Positions 1-8,827 of a DNA stretch of 64,000 bases are shown here, piece after piece. Made by a program: the position numbers and the translations under genes. The notes below the pieces were generated by a model. The model was given only the letters and a program-made list of their open reading frames with translations. It did no database searches and was not told the DNA's origin. Source of the DNA: Macondimonas sp045864775 (GTDB taxonomy: Bacteria > Pseudomonadota > Gammaproteobacteria > UBA5335); contig BTVR01000002.1 in assembly GCA_045864775.1 (NCBI GenBank), positions 124,001-188,000 on the forward strand, in the 5' to 3' direction. Within the stretch, counting starts at the first letter, position 1. Each line of letters opens with the position of its first letter.

Positions 1-258
1 AATGATTTCGGGGGTCTCGTAGGGATGTTCCCGCTCGAGAAACGAGGCCAGCGCCGGGTAGCGATCCGCGGCAGTCTTGAACAGCAGGGTGCATTCGGTG
101 GCCTGCTCGATGGCGCCCTGCCAGCGGTAGAGCGCACGGACGCCGGCGAACAGATTCACGCACGCCGCCAGACGCAAATTCAAGGCCGCCTGGGCCAGAC
201 GCTCCGCGCTGTCCGCATCGGGGCAGTTGCACAAGACGATCCAGATCGGTGGGGACAT
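1..258 (-). CDS. cutA: CutA divalent-cation tolerance protein (C-terminus cut by window edge)
   Basis: Reading leftward from an ATG at 258, the frame stays open to base 1 and encodes 86 residues of a CutA1-type protein. It begins MSPPIWIVLCNCPDADSAE, followed by LAACVNLFAGVRALYRWQGA and KTAADRYPALASFLEREHPYETPEI. The CVN segment, the YRWQG strand and the HPYETPEI motif are family hallmarks. CutA is a small trimeric cytoplasmic protein of about 110 residues linked to divalent metal tolerance, so roughly 20 residues lie outside the window. It is divergent from the DUF2333 gene to its right. Confidence 0.88.
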   Translation of the reverse strand, partial: MSPPIWIVLCNCPDADSAERLAQAALNLRLAACVNLFAGVRALYRWQGAIEQATECTLLFKTAADRYPALASFLEREHPYETPEII

Positions 259-392
259 GAGCTGCCTTCCAGTGCCTGAGGCTGACATTGTAGGCGCGGC
301 CGGCCGATGAGGCGATTTCGTCCGGACCCGCGCGCCGTGTCATGATCCGCATCGAGGGCGCTTCCCTCAGGGACGAGGAGGACAACACCATC

Positions 393-1397
393 ATGAACCC
401 CGATACGCTGGCCCGTTCCGCACCCGACCGCAGCGCGCGGTCCTTCGGTCGCATCGTTGCGGCAGCAGCTGCCGTCCTGCTGCTGGCATGCGGCATCCTG
501 GGTTGGTACTGGTCGCGGGAGCCCGCGGTCCCGCCCGATGCGCCCGGCGCGGCCGATGCCGTGGTCGGCGATCGCACCACCCGGACGCTGATCGACGTGG
601 TCGGTGTGTTGCTCGACAAGCCGGGCGGTTATCTCAGCAACGACGTGTTGCCGCCGGGCGCCTGGCTGGACAACATGCCGAACTGGGAGTTCGGGGTGCT
701 GGTTCAGGTCCGCGACCTGGCCCGCGCCCTGCGCAACGACTTCAGTCGCTCACAGTCCCAGTCGCGCGAGGACCCGGATCTGGCCATTGCCGAGCCGCAG
801 TTCAACTTCGACAGCGAAAGCTGGCTCTTTCCGCCATCCGAGGGCGAGTATCGCCAGGGCATCCGCGCACTGGAGCGTTACCGCAAGCGCCTGATCGATC
901 CGGAGCAACCCGATGCCCAGTTCTATGCCCGCAGCGACAACCTGCGCAGCTATCTGGCTATCGTGGAGAAGCGCCTGGGCGATCTTTCGCAACGGCTGTC
1001 GGCAAGCGCCGGTGTGATGCGCGTGGACACCGAGCTGGCGGGTGACAGTGCTGCCCGTCGCTCCACCGAGCGGCCGGCCGAGCAGTTCATCCAGACGCCA
1101 TGGCTCGAGATCGACGACGTGTTCTACGAGGCGCGAGGCGCGAGCTGGGCCTTGCTGCAATTCCTGCGCGCCACGGAAACCGATTTCGCGCCGGTGCTCG
1201 CACGCAAGAGCGCCCAGCAGAGCATGCGGCAGATCATCCGCGAGCTGGAGGAAGCCCAGCAGCCGCTGCGCAGCCCGGTGGTCCTGAACGGCAGCGGTTA
1301 CGGCCTGTGGGCAAACCATTCGCTGGTGCTGTCGTCCTACCTGGCGCGGGCCCACGGCGCGATCATCGATCTGCGCGAACTGCTGGAACAGGGATAG
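393..1397 (+). CDS. DUF2333 family inner-membrane-anchored protein
   Basis: A 334-residue protein with one N-terminal membrane segment (about residues 20-38, rich in Ala/Leu) and a long periplasmic-type domain. The blocks LLDKPGGYLSNDVLPPGAWL, NMPNWEFGVLVQVRDLAR and FSRSQSQSREDPDLAIAEPQ are the conserved core of DUF2333, whose function is unknown. I chose the ATG at 393 over one at 342 because GAGGAGG lies at 375-381, 11 bases upstream of it. The gene is followed after 54 bp by exbD in the same direction and may be cotranscribed. No catalytic motif is visible. Confidence 0.85.
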   Translation: MNPDTLARSAPDRSARSFGRIVAAAAAVLLLACGILGWYWSREPAVPPDAPGAADAVVGDRTTRTLIDVVGVLLDKPGGYLSNDVLPPGAWLDNMPNWEFGVLVQVRDLARALRNDFSRSQSQSREDPDLAIAEPQFNFDSESWLFPPSEGEYRQGIRALERYRKRLIDPEQPDAQFYARSDNLRSYLAIVEKRLGDLSQRLSASAGVMRVDTELAGDSAARRSTERPAEQFIQTPWLEIDDVFYEARGASWALLQFLRATETDFAPVLARKSAQQSMRQIIRELEEAQQPLRSPVVLNGSGYGLWANHSLVLSSYLARAHGAIIDLRELLEQG

Positions 1398-1451
1398 AAT
1401 TCCGCCGTCCGCCAGACAACGGGCGGCTCATCTGATCGACCGGAGGTTCCC

Positions 1452-1871
1452 ATGGCAGGCCGCGCGCTGGCGAGTAACGACACCCCGATGGCCGAAATCA
1501 ACGTCACCCCGCTGGTCGACGTGATGCTCGTGTTGCTCGTCATCTTCATCGTCATGGCGCCGCTGTTTGCGCAGGCCCTGCGGGTCGACCTGCCTCAGGC
1601 CGAAGCGCCTCCCCTGGCCGAACCCCGGATCCTGGACGTGGAGCTGATGCGGTCCGGGGAGCTGCACGTCGATCATCGACCGATCGACGCGACTCAACTT
1701 CCCGCCCGGATCAGACAGGCCTTGAGTGAAACGCCGGAAGTGGTGATCCGGCTCGGCGCCGATCAGTCCGTGCCTTACGGCCGCGTGGCCCGGGTGATCG
1801 CCGATCTGCAACAGGCGGGCGCCGAAAAACTGGCCTTCGCCACCCAGCCGGGGTCCGCCGCATCCCCCTGA
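1452..1871 (+). CDS. exbD: ExbD/TolR-family biopolymer transport protein
   Basis: A 139-residue protein with the ExbD/TolR layout: a short cytoplasmic N-terminus, one membrane helix (about residues 22-42) and a small periplasmic domain. The helix region MAEINVTPLVDVMLVLLVIF carries the essential Asp (VD just before the helix) that takes part in proton-motive coupling with ExbB/TolQ. Its usual partner exbB is not adjacent: the upstream gene is DUF2333. A tonB gene in this window (24.8 kb) could use it. A GGAGG at 1441-1445 precedes the ATG. The hexamer TAGAAT at 1395-1400, overlapping the previous stop codon, could be a -10 element. Confidence 0.9.
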   Translation: MAGRALASNDTPMAEINVTPLVDVMLVLLVIFIVMAPLFAQALRVDLPQAEAPPLAEPRILDVELMRSGELHVDHRPIDATQLPARIRQALSETPEVVIRLGADQSVPYGRVARVIADLQQAGAEKLAFATQPGSAASP

Positions 1872-1932
1872 GGGATGCCGCGCCCGCCGATCGCTGTTGC
1901 CTTCCGGGCCGATCAGGCCACGGTGGTGCCGG

Positions 1933-2607
1933 TCATTCGGGAAAGACGGTGCCGGCCGTGACGCGTACCCGTTGACCGGCCGATACGCTCGGCGGCGTAT
2001 CCTGCGTGAACGTCTGCAGCCGACCGTCCTCGAAGCGCACCCCGATTTCGTAGCTCATGGGCTGCCCGCGGCGCGACTGTTCGATGCGCCGCCCGGCTAG
2101 CGCGCCGCCGACGGCGCCGGCCGCCGTGGCCAGCTTCTTGCCCTTGCCCGAGCCCACCTGGTTGCCGAGCACCCCGCCGACCACGCCCCCGACCACGGTC
2201 CCGATCATGCCCGCGCCGGGGTTCGTCGGCTGTTCGTGCGGCTGGATGTATTCGACCACGCCGCAGTTGCCGCAGGCGGGCGGGGCTGCCACGGGCGCGG
2301 GCGCCGTGGCCGCCACGGGCTCTGCCTCGGCGGCGGCGACGGGCTCCGGGGCCGGCTCCGGCTTGGGTCTGGGGGCGGCTTTATGTTTCACGGGCGCTTC
2401 GGCGCGCACCACCGGTTTGGGCGACGGCTCGGGGGCGTGCGGTGCCGGAGCGGTTTCCGCGACGGGCGTCTCGGGGACGCCGGTGGCGGCGGAATCGGAC
2501 CGCGGCAGCCAGCCCGTAAAGACGGCGATCCCCACCATGGACGCCAGGATGACGGATACGGCAGCTGTCGCGATCAGGGGATGTAAACGGCGTTCTTGCG
2601 TGTCCAT
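1933..2607 (-). CDS. Glycine-zipper 2TM domain envelope protein
   Basis: A 224-residue protein in three parts: an N-terminal membrane helix (about residues 10-31), a Pro/Ala/Lys-rich linker typical of periplasm-spanning segments (about 40-120), and a C-terminal glycine-zipper block (GAGMIGTVVGGVVGGVLGNQ followed by TAAGAVGGALAGRRIEQ). It ends in a small domain with YEIGVRFEDGR. This is the architecture of SlyB/RT0821-like envelope proteins, but the anchor here is a helix, not a lipobox. I chose the ATG at 2607 (MDTQERRLHPL) because the upstream part of the frame has no family character. It is convergent with exbD. Exact role unknown. Confidence 0.75.
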   Translation of the reverse strand: MDTQERRLHPLIATAAVSVILASMVGIAVFTGWLPRSDSAATGVPETPVAETAPAPHAPEPSPKPVVRAEAPVKHKAAPRPKPEPAPEPVAAAEAEPVAATAPAPVAAPPACGNCGVVEYIQPHEQPTNPGAGMIGTVVGGVVGGVLGNQVGSGKGKKLATAAGAVGGALAGRRIEQSRRGQPMSYEIGVRFEDGRLQTFTQDTPPSVSAGQRVRVTAGTVFPE

Positions 2608-2751
2608 GACGGGCCTCGACAAGCGGAAGCGGTCGCAGTCCGGCGGCGACCCACCATGGGCCGAGCCTCGCAACGACTCAATTTAATTCCAAACGGCCGC
2701 GAACGGCCAGTTGTCGCTCGCGGGTAACGAAATCGCGGGAATCGAGCGCGC

Positions 2752-3387
2752 TCAGGCCGCCATGTTGACCGACAGGGCCACGATGATGACGTTGAACACG
2801 AAGGCCAGCATGCTGTGCACGAGGACGCGCCGCCGCAGCCCGTGACTCGTTACCGCCACGTCCGACACCTGGAAGGTCATGCCGATGGTGAACGCAAAAT
2901 AGAGAAAATCCTGTGTATCCGGAGCTTGGTCCTCTGGAAAACTCAGGCCGCCGCGACTGTAGTACAAGTCGGCGTAATGCAAGGCGAACAGGACGTTGAA
3001 GAACAGCCAGACCAGCAGCAGGCTGCTCGCCGCCAGGCTGATCGCCCATGCCGATGGCGCTTCCTTGCCCTGGAGTTCGACGACCAGCGCCACGATGACC
3101 ACGGCCGTGACGAGCAGGCCGATGCCCATGACGACCCAGGGCCGGCGGCCTTCGTCCAGCGTTTCGACACGCGCCTTGAGCGCGGCGGCATCCAGGCCCA
3201 GAGCGCGCCGTGCCGTCAGCACGAGATAGATCACGCAGCCGACGTCGAAGCCGACCAGAAGTGCATCGGTCGCCGCGAGCCGGCTGCCCAGCGCCACCGC
3301 GGCCCCGGCGCAGGCGCCGAGGACGATGGCCAGCCACAGCCAATCGTGGGCCAACCCCTGGGAGGCCTCCGATTTTGCGTTCCTCAT
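2752..3387 (-). CDS. DUF1345 family integral membrane protein
   Basis: A 211-residue protein with five or so hydrophobic segments (near residues 17-35, 42-60, 85-105, 118-138 and 185-208). Between them lies the conserved stretch ALHYADLYYSRGGLSFPEDQ and FLYFAFTIGMTFQVSDVAVT, which is diagnostic of DUF1345. No biochemical function is established for the family. It is divergent from fxsA, sharing an 80-bp spacer, and sits alone in its orientation, upstream of the glycine-zipper gene by 144 bp. Confidence 0.82.
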   Translation of the reverse strand: MRNAKSEASQGLAHDWLWLAIVLGACAGAAVALGSRLAATDALLVGFDVGCVIYLVLTARRALGLDAAALKARVETLDEGRRPWVVMGIGLLVTAVVIVALVVELQGKEAPSAWAISLAASSLLLVWLFFNVLFALHYADLYYSRGGLSFPEDQAPDTQDFLYFAFTIGMTFQVSDVAVTSHGLRRRVLVHSMLAFVFNVIIVALSVNMAA

Positions 3388-3467
3388 GCCTGAGCTTTCC
3401 CTGCACAGCCGATCGTCTTATGCTCGATATCCTATTACAGACCGGTTTCCCGAGGCATTTCATCGCC

Positions 3468-3914
3468 ATGTCCCGCCTGCCCCTTTGGCCGCTGCTCGCC
3501 GTGATCCCGCTGGTCGAGATTTTCCTGCTCGGCCGGCTGGGCATGCGACTGGGCGCGATGCCGCTGCTCGTGCTCGTCACGACCACTGGCGCGCTCGGCA
3601 TCTGGCTGATGCGGCGCGCTGGACGGCCGTCGCTGCAGGCGCTCACCCGGATCTCGGCCGAGCCCGATTCCGCTCGAATCGCCCGCCGCTGGGACCAGGC
3701 GCTGTTGTTCGTCGCGGGTCTGCTGCTGCTCCTGCCCGGCCCCTTGAGCGATCTGCTCGGACTGACCTTGCTCTGGCCGCGGACGCGTCGGCGCGTGGCG
3801 CGCGGGCTTCACGGCAGCGTCGCGCGCTTCATGCCCGGGCCGCCCGGCGCCGCGCAGGGCCGTGTCGTGGAGGGCGAGGTCGTGCGAAAGACCAGCCGTC
3901 GGCGCCCGCCATGA
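3468..3914 (+). CDS. fxsA: FxsA family membrane protein
   Basis: A 148-residue protein beginning with a hydrophobic segment ending in PLVEIFLLGRLGMRLGAMP, then VTTTGALGIWLMRRAG, and a second hydrophobic hairpin LLFVAGLLLLLPGPLSDLLG. These are the FxsA signatures. FxsA is a cytoplasmic-membrane protein that, when overproduced in E. coli, relieves exclusion of phage T7 by the F plasmid; its normal role is unclear. The ATG at 3468 aligns with family N-termini better than an in-frame ATG at 3420. The C-terminus is basic. It is not next to groESL, a frequent location of this gene. Confidence 0.85.
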   Translation: MSRLPLWPLLAVIPLVEIFLLGRLGMRLGAMPLLVLVTTTGALGIWLMRRAGRPSLQALTRISAEPDSARIARRWDQALLFVAGLLLLLPGPLSDLLGLTLLWPRTRRRVARGLHGSVARFMPGPPGAAQGRVVEGEVVRKTSRRRPP

Positions 3915-3957
3915 GCGGATTCGGTCTCTTGCGCCCGATCGGGTAGAATTCGCCGCC

Positions 3958-4452
3958 ATGAATCCGCTGATCGGTCTGGTCATGGGCAGTCAATCGGACT
4001 GGGATACGCTGAAAGAGGCGTCCCAGACGCTCGATGCGCTGCAACTCGCTCACGAAACGCGCGTCGTCTCGGCCCATCGCACGCCCGACTTGCTGTTCGC
4101 CTATGCCGAAGCGGCGCGCACGCGCGGCTTGCAGGTGATCATCGCCGGCGCCGGCGGCGCTGCTCACCTGCCCGGCATGCTGGCGGCCAAGACGCCGCTG
4201 CCGGTTCTGGGTGTGCCGATCCAATCGCGCGCGCTCAACGGCATGGATTCGCTGCTGTCCATCGTGCAGATGCCGGCTGGCATTCCGGTGGGCACGCTGG
4301 CCATCGGTACCGCCGGGGCCGTGAACGCGGCCCTGCTGGCGGCTGCCATCGTCGGACTGAGCCAGCCGGCCGTCATGGCTGCGGTCGAGCGCTTCCGCAG
4401 CGAACAGCGCGAGCGCGTGCTGGCCCGGCCCGATCCGCGGCAAGCCCCGTGA
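3958..4452 (+). CDS. purE: N5-carboxyaminoimidazole ribonucleotide mutase
   Basis: A 164-residue class I PurE, which converts N5-CAIR to CAIR in de novo purine synthesis. The substrate-binding loops are intact: MGSQSDWDTL near the N-terminus, SAHRTPD around residue 41 with the catalytic His, and AGAGGAAHLPGM around residue 64. The length is normal. A possible -10 hexamer TAGAAT lies at 3944-3949, very close to the start, so the mRNA leader would be short. The stop codon overlaps the purK start by 4 bp, which implies translational coupling. Confidence 0.97.
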   Translation: MNPLIGLVMGSQSDWDTLKEASQTLDALQLAHETRVVSAHRTPDLLFAYAEAARTRGLQVIIAGAGGAAHLPGMLAAKTPLPVLGVPIQSRALNGMDSLLSIVQMPAGIPVGTLAIGTAGAVNAALLAAAIVGLSQPAVMAAVERFRSEQRERVLARPDPRQAP

Positions 4453-5537
4453 ATCTCGCCATCCTGGGCGCAGGCCAGCTCGGCCAGATGCTGGCGCTGG
4501 CGGGCGTTCCGCTCGGGATCAAGACCTTCTTTCTCGACCCGCAGCCGGACGCCCCTGGCAGCCGCGTCGGCGCGCAACTGATCGCAGACTATGCCGACCG
4601 CGCCGCCCTCGATCGATTGTCCACGCAATGTCGACTCGCCACCTTCGATTTCGAGAACGTCCCGGTGGACGCAGCGGGCTATCTGGAAGCGCGCATTCCC
4701 CTCTATCCATCGCCGCAGGCGCTCGCCCAGTCCCAGGACCGGCTGCGCGAGAAAACGCTGTTCCGCAGCCTGGGGATCCCCACCGCGCCTTTCCAGGCCG
4801 TCGACAGTCTGGCCGAACTCGTGGCGGCGGTGGGACGGCGCGGCTTGCCGGCCATCCTCAAGACGCGCCGTTTCGGTTATGACGGCAAGGGGCAAATCTG
4901 GTTGCGAGAGCCCTCCGACTGCGCAGCCGCCTGGCACCAGCTCGGTGGTCAGGATCTGATTCTGGAGGGTGTGGTCGTCTTCCGCCGCGAGCTGTCGCTC
5001 ATTGCCGCGCGCCGCCGCAATGGAGACACCGTTTTCTATCCGCTGGCCGAGAATCAGCATCGCGGCGGTGTCCTGCACATGAGCCGTCCTGCCGCGCCTC
5101 ACCCCGCCCTGCAGGCGCAGGCGGAAGAATATGGTCGGCGGCTGCTGGAAGAACTCGACTACGTCGGCGTCCTGGCGCTGGAACTGTTCGACTGCGAGGC
5201 GGGGTTGCTTGCCAACGAGTTTGCGCCGCGGGTGCACAACTCGGGGCATTGGACCATCGAAGGCGCGGTCACCAGCCAGTTCGAGAACCATCTGCGTGCC
5301 ATCCTGGACTGGCCGCTCGGCGAGACCCGGCTCACGGGTCCGTGCGCCATGCGCAACTGTCTGGGCGTCATGCCGGATCCCCAAAGCGTGCTCGCCGTCC
5401 CCGGCGCCCACCTCCACGACTACGGCAAGAGCCCGCGGCCGGGGCGCAAGCTGGGCCACGTCACCGTCACGGCGCCGGACGATACGCAGCTGATCCGACG
5501 ACTCGAGGCGCTCGATGCGCTGCTGATCGCGTCCTGA
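4449..5537 (+). CDS. purK: N5-carboxyaminoimidazole ribonucleotide synthase
   Basis: A 362-residue ATP-grasp enzyme that makes N5-CAIR from AIR, bicarbonate and ATP, feeding PurE. Visible features are the N-terminal Rossmann-like motif ILGAGQLGQMLALAG, the ATP-grasp segments KTRRFGYDGKGQ and LILEGVVVFRRELSLI, and the C-terminal NEFAPRVHNSGHWTIEGA that binds metal and substrate. Translation starts at a GTG that overlaps the purE stop (GTGA, 4449-4452). Length and motifs are complete. Confidence 0.97.
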   Translation: MNLAILGAGQLGQMLALAGVPLGIKTFFLDPQPDAPGSRVGAQLIADYADRAALDRLSTQCRLATFDFENVPVDAAGYLEARIPLYPSPQALAQSQDRLREKTLFRSLGIPTAPFQAVDSLAELVAAVGRRGLPAILKTRRFGYDGKGQIWLREPSDCAAAWHQLGGQDLILEGVVVFRRELSLIAARRRNGDTVFYPLAENQHRGGVLHMSRPAAPHPALQAQAEEYGRRLLEELDYVGVLALELFDCEAGLLANEFAPRVHNSGHWTIEGAVTSQFENHLRAILDWPLGETRLTGPCAMRNCLGVMPDPQSVLAVPGAHLHDYGKSPRPGRKLGHVTVTAPDDTQLIRRLEALDALLIAS

Positions 5538-5706
5538 CCCCTTACCCCACTTCCATCGTTTTGCGGTTGCCTCAGCCCCCACCGGGGTGATGTAATCGCC
5601 CGTCGTCTCGCATTCGAGGCTATGCCGTGCGCCTCGGCCGCAGCGTCTTCTGGACGGCTGCCGGAGTGCGACCAGAACGAACGCTATTCAGGCCGTGGAG
5701 AGACCC

Positions 5707-6836
<1,130 letters not shown>

Positions 6837-6840
<4 letters not shown>

Positions 6841-7127
6841 TCGAGGGATTCACCGCGCTCTATATCTTCATGCTGGCGGCCTTCACCGGCTATGAAATCA
6901 TCGGCCGCGTGCCGGCCATTTTGCACACACCGCTGATGTCGGGCTCCAACTTCGTGCACGGCATCGTGCTGGTGGGCGCCATGGTGGCCTTTGGTCAGGC
7001 GGAGGGCTTCTTCATGCAGCTCGTGGCCTTCCTGGGTGTCGTTCTGGCGGCCGGCAACGCGGCCGGGGGCTACGTCGTGACCGAGCGCATGCTCGACATG
7101 TTCAAGAGCAGCAAAGGGGAAAAATGA
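6837..7127 (+). CDS. pntAB: NAD(P) transhydrogenase alpha subunit part 2 (membrane domain)
   Basis: A 96-residue membrane protein with three or four hydrophobic helices; it supplies the alpha-subunit part of the proton channel (domain II) of transhydrogenase. The sequence FTGYEIIGRVPAILHTPLMS followed by GSNFVHGIVLVGAM is characteristic. GGAGG lies a few bases upstream within the end of pntAA, and the start overlaps the pntAA stop (ATGA). The stop is 3 bp before pntB. Confidence 0.95.
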
Positions 7128-7130
7128 GCC

Positions 7131-8528
7131 ATGAATGAACCCGGCGCTTTCATCAATCTGGCCTATTTCGCCACCGCGGCCCTGTTCATCCTGGGCCTCA
7201 AGCGCATGGCTTCGCCCAAGACCGCCCGCAGCGGCATCCTGTGGGCGGGCGCCGGCATGGTGGTCGCCACCCTGGTGACCCTGGGTCATCCGCACCTCGG
7301 CGAGATGGGCTTTTTCAAGTATTTCTTCCTGCTGCTCGCCATCGCTATCGGTGGCGGCGCGGCCTGGGTCTCCGGCAAGCGCGTCGCCATGACCGACATG
7401 CCGCAGATGATCGCCCTCTATAACGGCATGGGTGGCGGCGCCGCAGCCGCCATCGCGGCCGTCGAGCTGGGCGGCAAAGGCCATCACGCCGGGGTGGCGC
7501 TTGCTCTCGCCGTGATCGGCGCGGTGATCGGCAGCGTCTCCTTCAGCGGCAGCCTGATCGCCTTCGGCAAGCTGCAGGAACTGATCAAGAAGCCCGTGCG
7601 TTTCCCCAACCAGCATCTGCTGAACCTGGGCCTGTTCGCGGTGACGGCCTTGCTGGGCCTCTACATCGTGGCGCAGGGCGGTACCGCCGGCGGCTTCAGC
7701 ATCCTGCTGTTCTTCCTGCTGGCGCTGGCCTTGGGTGTGAGCATGACGCTGCCCATCGGCGGCGCCGACATGCCGGTGGTGATCTCGCTCTACAACGCGC
7801 TGACGGGTCTGGCTGTGGCCTTCGAAGGTTATGTGCTCAACAATGCCGCCATGATCATCGCCGGCACGGTGGTCGGCGCGGCGGGTACCCTGCTGACCCA
7901 GCTCATGGCCAGGGCCATGAACCGGCCGATCACCAACGTCCTGTTCAGCAATTTCGGCGGAACGGGCGAGGCGGCGGCGGCGGGCGAGACGGGCGGCACG
8001 CTCAAGCCCATCGAGCCCTCCGACGCCGGCGTGCTGATGGCCTATGCCAACAAGGTCATCATCGTGCCCGGCTACGGCATGGCCGTGGCGCAGGCCCAGC
8101 ACAAGGTGTGGGAGCTGTGTCAGCTCCTGATCGAACGCGGCGTGACGGTGAAATTCGCGATCCATCCGGTTGCCGGTCGCATGCCGGGGCACATGAACGT
8201 GCTGCTGGCCGAGGCGGGCGTGCCCTACGACATCATCTACGACCTCGAGGAAATCAACTCCGAGTTCCCGAGCGCCGATGCCGCGCTCGTGATCGGAGCC
8301 AACGATGTCGTCAACCCGATGGCGCGCACCAACCCTGAAAGCCCGATCTACGGCATGCCCATCCTGAACGTGGATCAGGCGAAGAACGTGCTGGTCGTCA
8401 AGCGCGGCAAGGGCACCGGTTTCTCGGGCATCGAGAACGCGCTGTTCACGCTCGACAACACCCGCATGCTCTATGGCGACGGTCAGGAGATGGCCGCCCA
8501 GCTCATTGCCACCATCAAGGAGCTTTGA
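7131..8528 (+). CDS. pntB: NAD(P) transhydrogenase beta subunit
   Basis: A 465-residue subunit with about nine membrane helices in the first 270 residues (domain II) and a cytoplasmic NADP(H)-binding domain III at the C-terminus. Domain III shows VIIVPGYGMAVAQAQHKVWE, HPVAGRMPGHMNVLLAEAGV and VIGANDVVNPMA, the NADP-binding and redox-sensing loops. The complex uses proton influx to drive NADPH formation. It is the last gene of the pnt operon, and a strong hairpin follows 15 bases after the stop. Confidence 0.96.
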   Translation: MNEPGAFINLAYFATAALFILGLKRMASPKTARSGILWAGAGMVVATLVTLGHPHLGEMGFFKYFFLLLAIAIGGGAAWVSGKRVAMTDMPQMIALYNGMGGGAAAAIAAVELGGKGHHAGVALALAVIGAVIGSVSFSGSLIAFGKLQELIKKPVRFPNQHLLNLGLFAVTALLGLYIVAQGGTAGGFSILLFFLLALALGVSMTLPIGGADMPVVISLYNALTGLAVAFEGYVLNNAAMIIAGTVVGAAGTLLTQLMARAMNRPITNVLFSNFGGTGEAAAAGETGGTLKPIEPSDAGVLMAYANKVIIVPGYGMAVAQAQHKVWELCQLLIERGVTVKFAIHPVAGRMPGHMNVLLAEAGVPYDIIYDLEEINSEFPSADAALVIGANDVVNPMARTNPESPIYGMPILNVDQAKNVLVVKRGKGTGFSGIENALFTLDNTRMLYGDGQEMAAQLIATIKEL

Positions 8529-8543
8529 GCACGTCCGGGCGTC

Positions 8544-8572
8544 AAAAGGCCGGCACCCGCCGGCCTTTTTTT
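8544..8572 (+). terminator. Rho-independent terminator of the pnt operon
   Basis: An 8-bp perfect stem (AGGCCGGC / GCCGGCCT, 8547-8554 with 8559-8566), a 4-base loop and a run of T to 8572, placed 15 bases after the pntB stop codon. Confidence 0.93.
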
Positions 8573-8598
8573 ATGGTGACGTCCATTTCAAGCTTGAC

Positions 8599-8792
8599 TT
8601 ATGCACAGAGCCGAGCATCGTCCAACGAGCGGCCTGCTGCGTCCGTTAGTTAAATCGGTCGTTCAAAAAGAGCGTTATCTGATTGATTTTCATGAGGTCA
8701 CGAAACGGTCAAATTGTGTCCATCGGGGCCAACCCCCTGACACTACAACCCTTGATGAGTTTATGCCCGTGTTTTCCACAGACTTATCCACA
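8599..8792 (+). promoter_or_regulatory. priA leader with DnaA-box matches
   Basis: The 255 bp between the pnt terminator and priA hold no gene. They contain two perfect matches to the DnaA-box consensus TTATNCACA, TTATGCACA at 8599-8607 and TTATCCACA at 8784-8792, plus a one-mismatch copy TTTTCCACA at 8772-8780. An AT-richer stretch (about 8645-8715) lies between them. Clusters of DnaA boxes mark replication origins, DnaA-titration sites or DnaA-regulated promoters. The functional meaning here is inference. Confidence 0.5.
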
Positions 8793-8827
8793 GAAACGGT
8801 GGATATCTGACAGCCGTCAAGCTGCCG

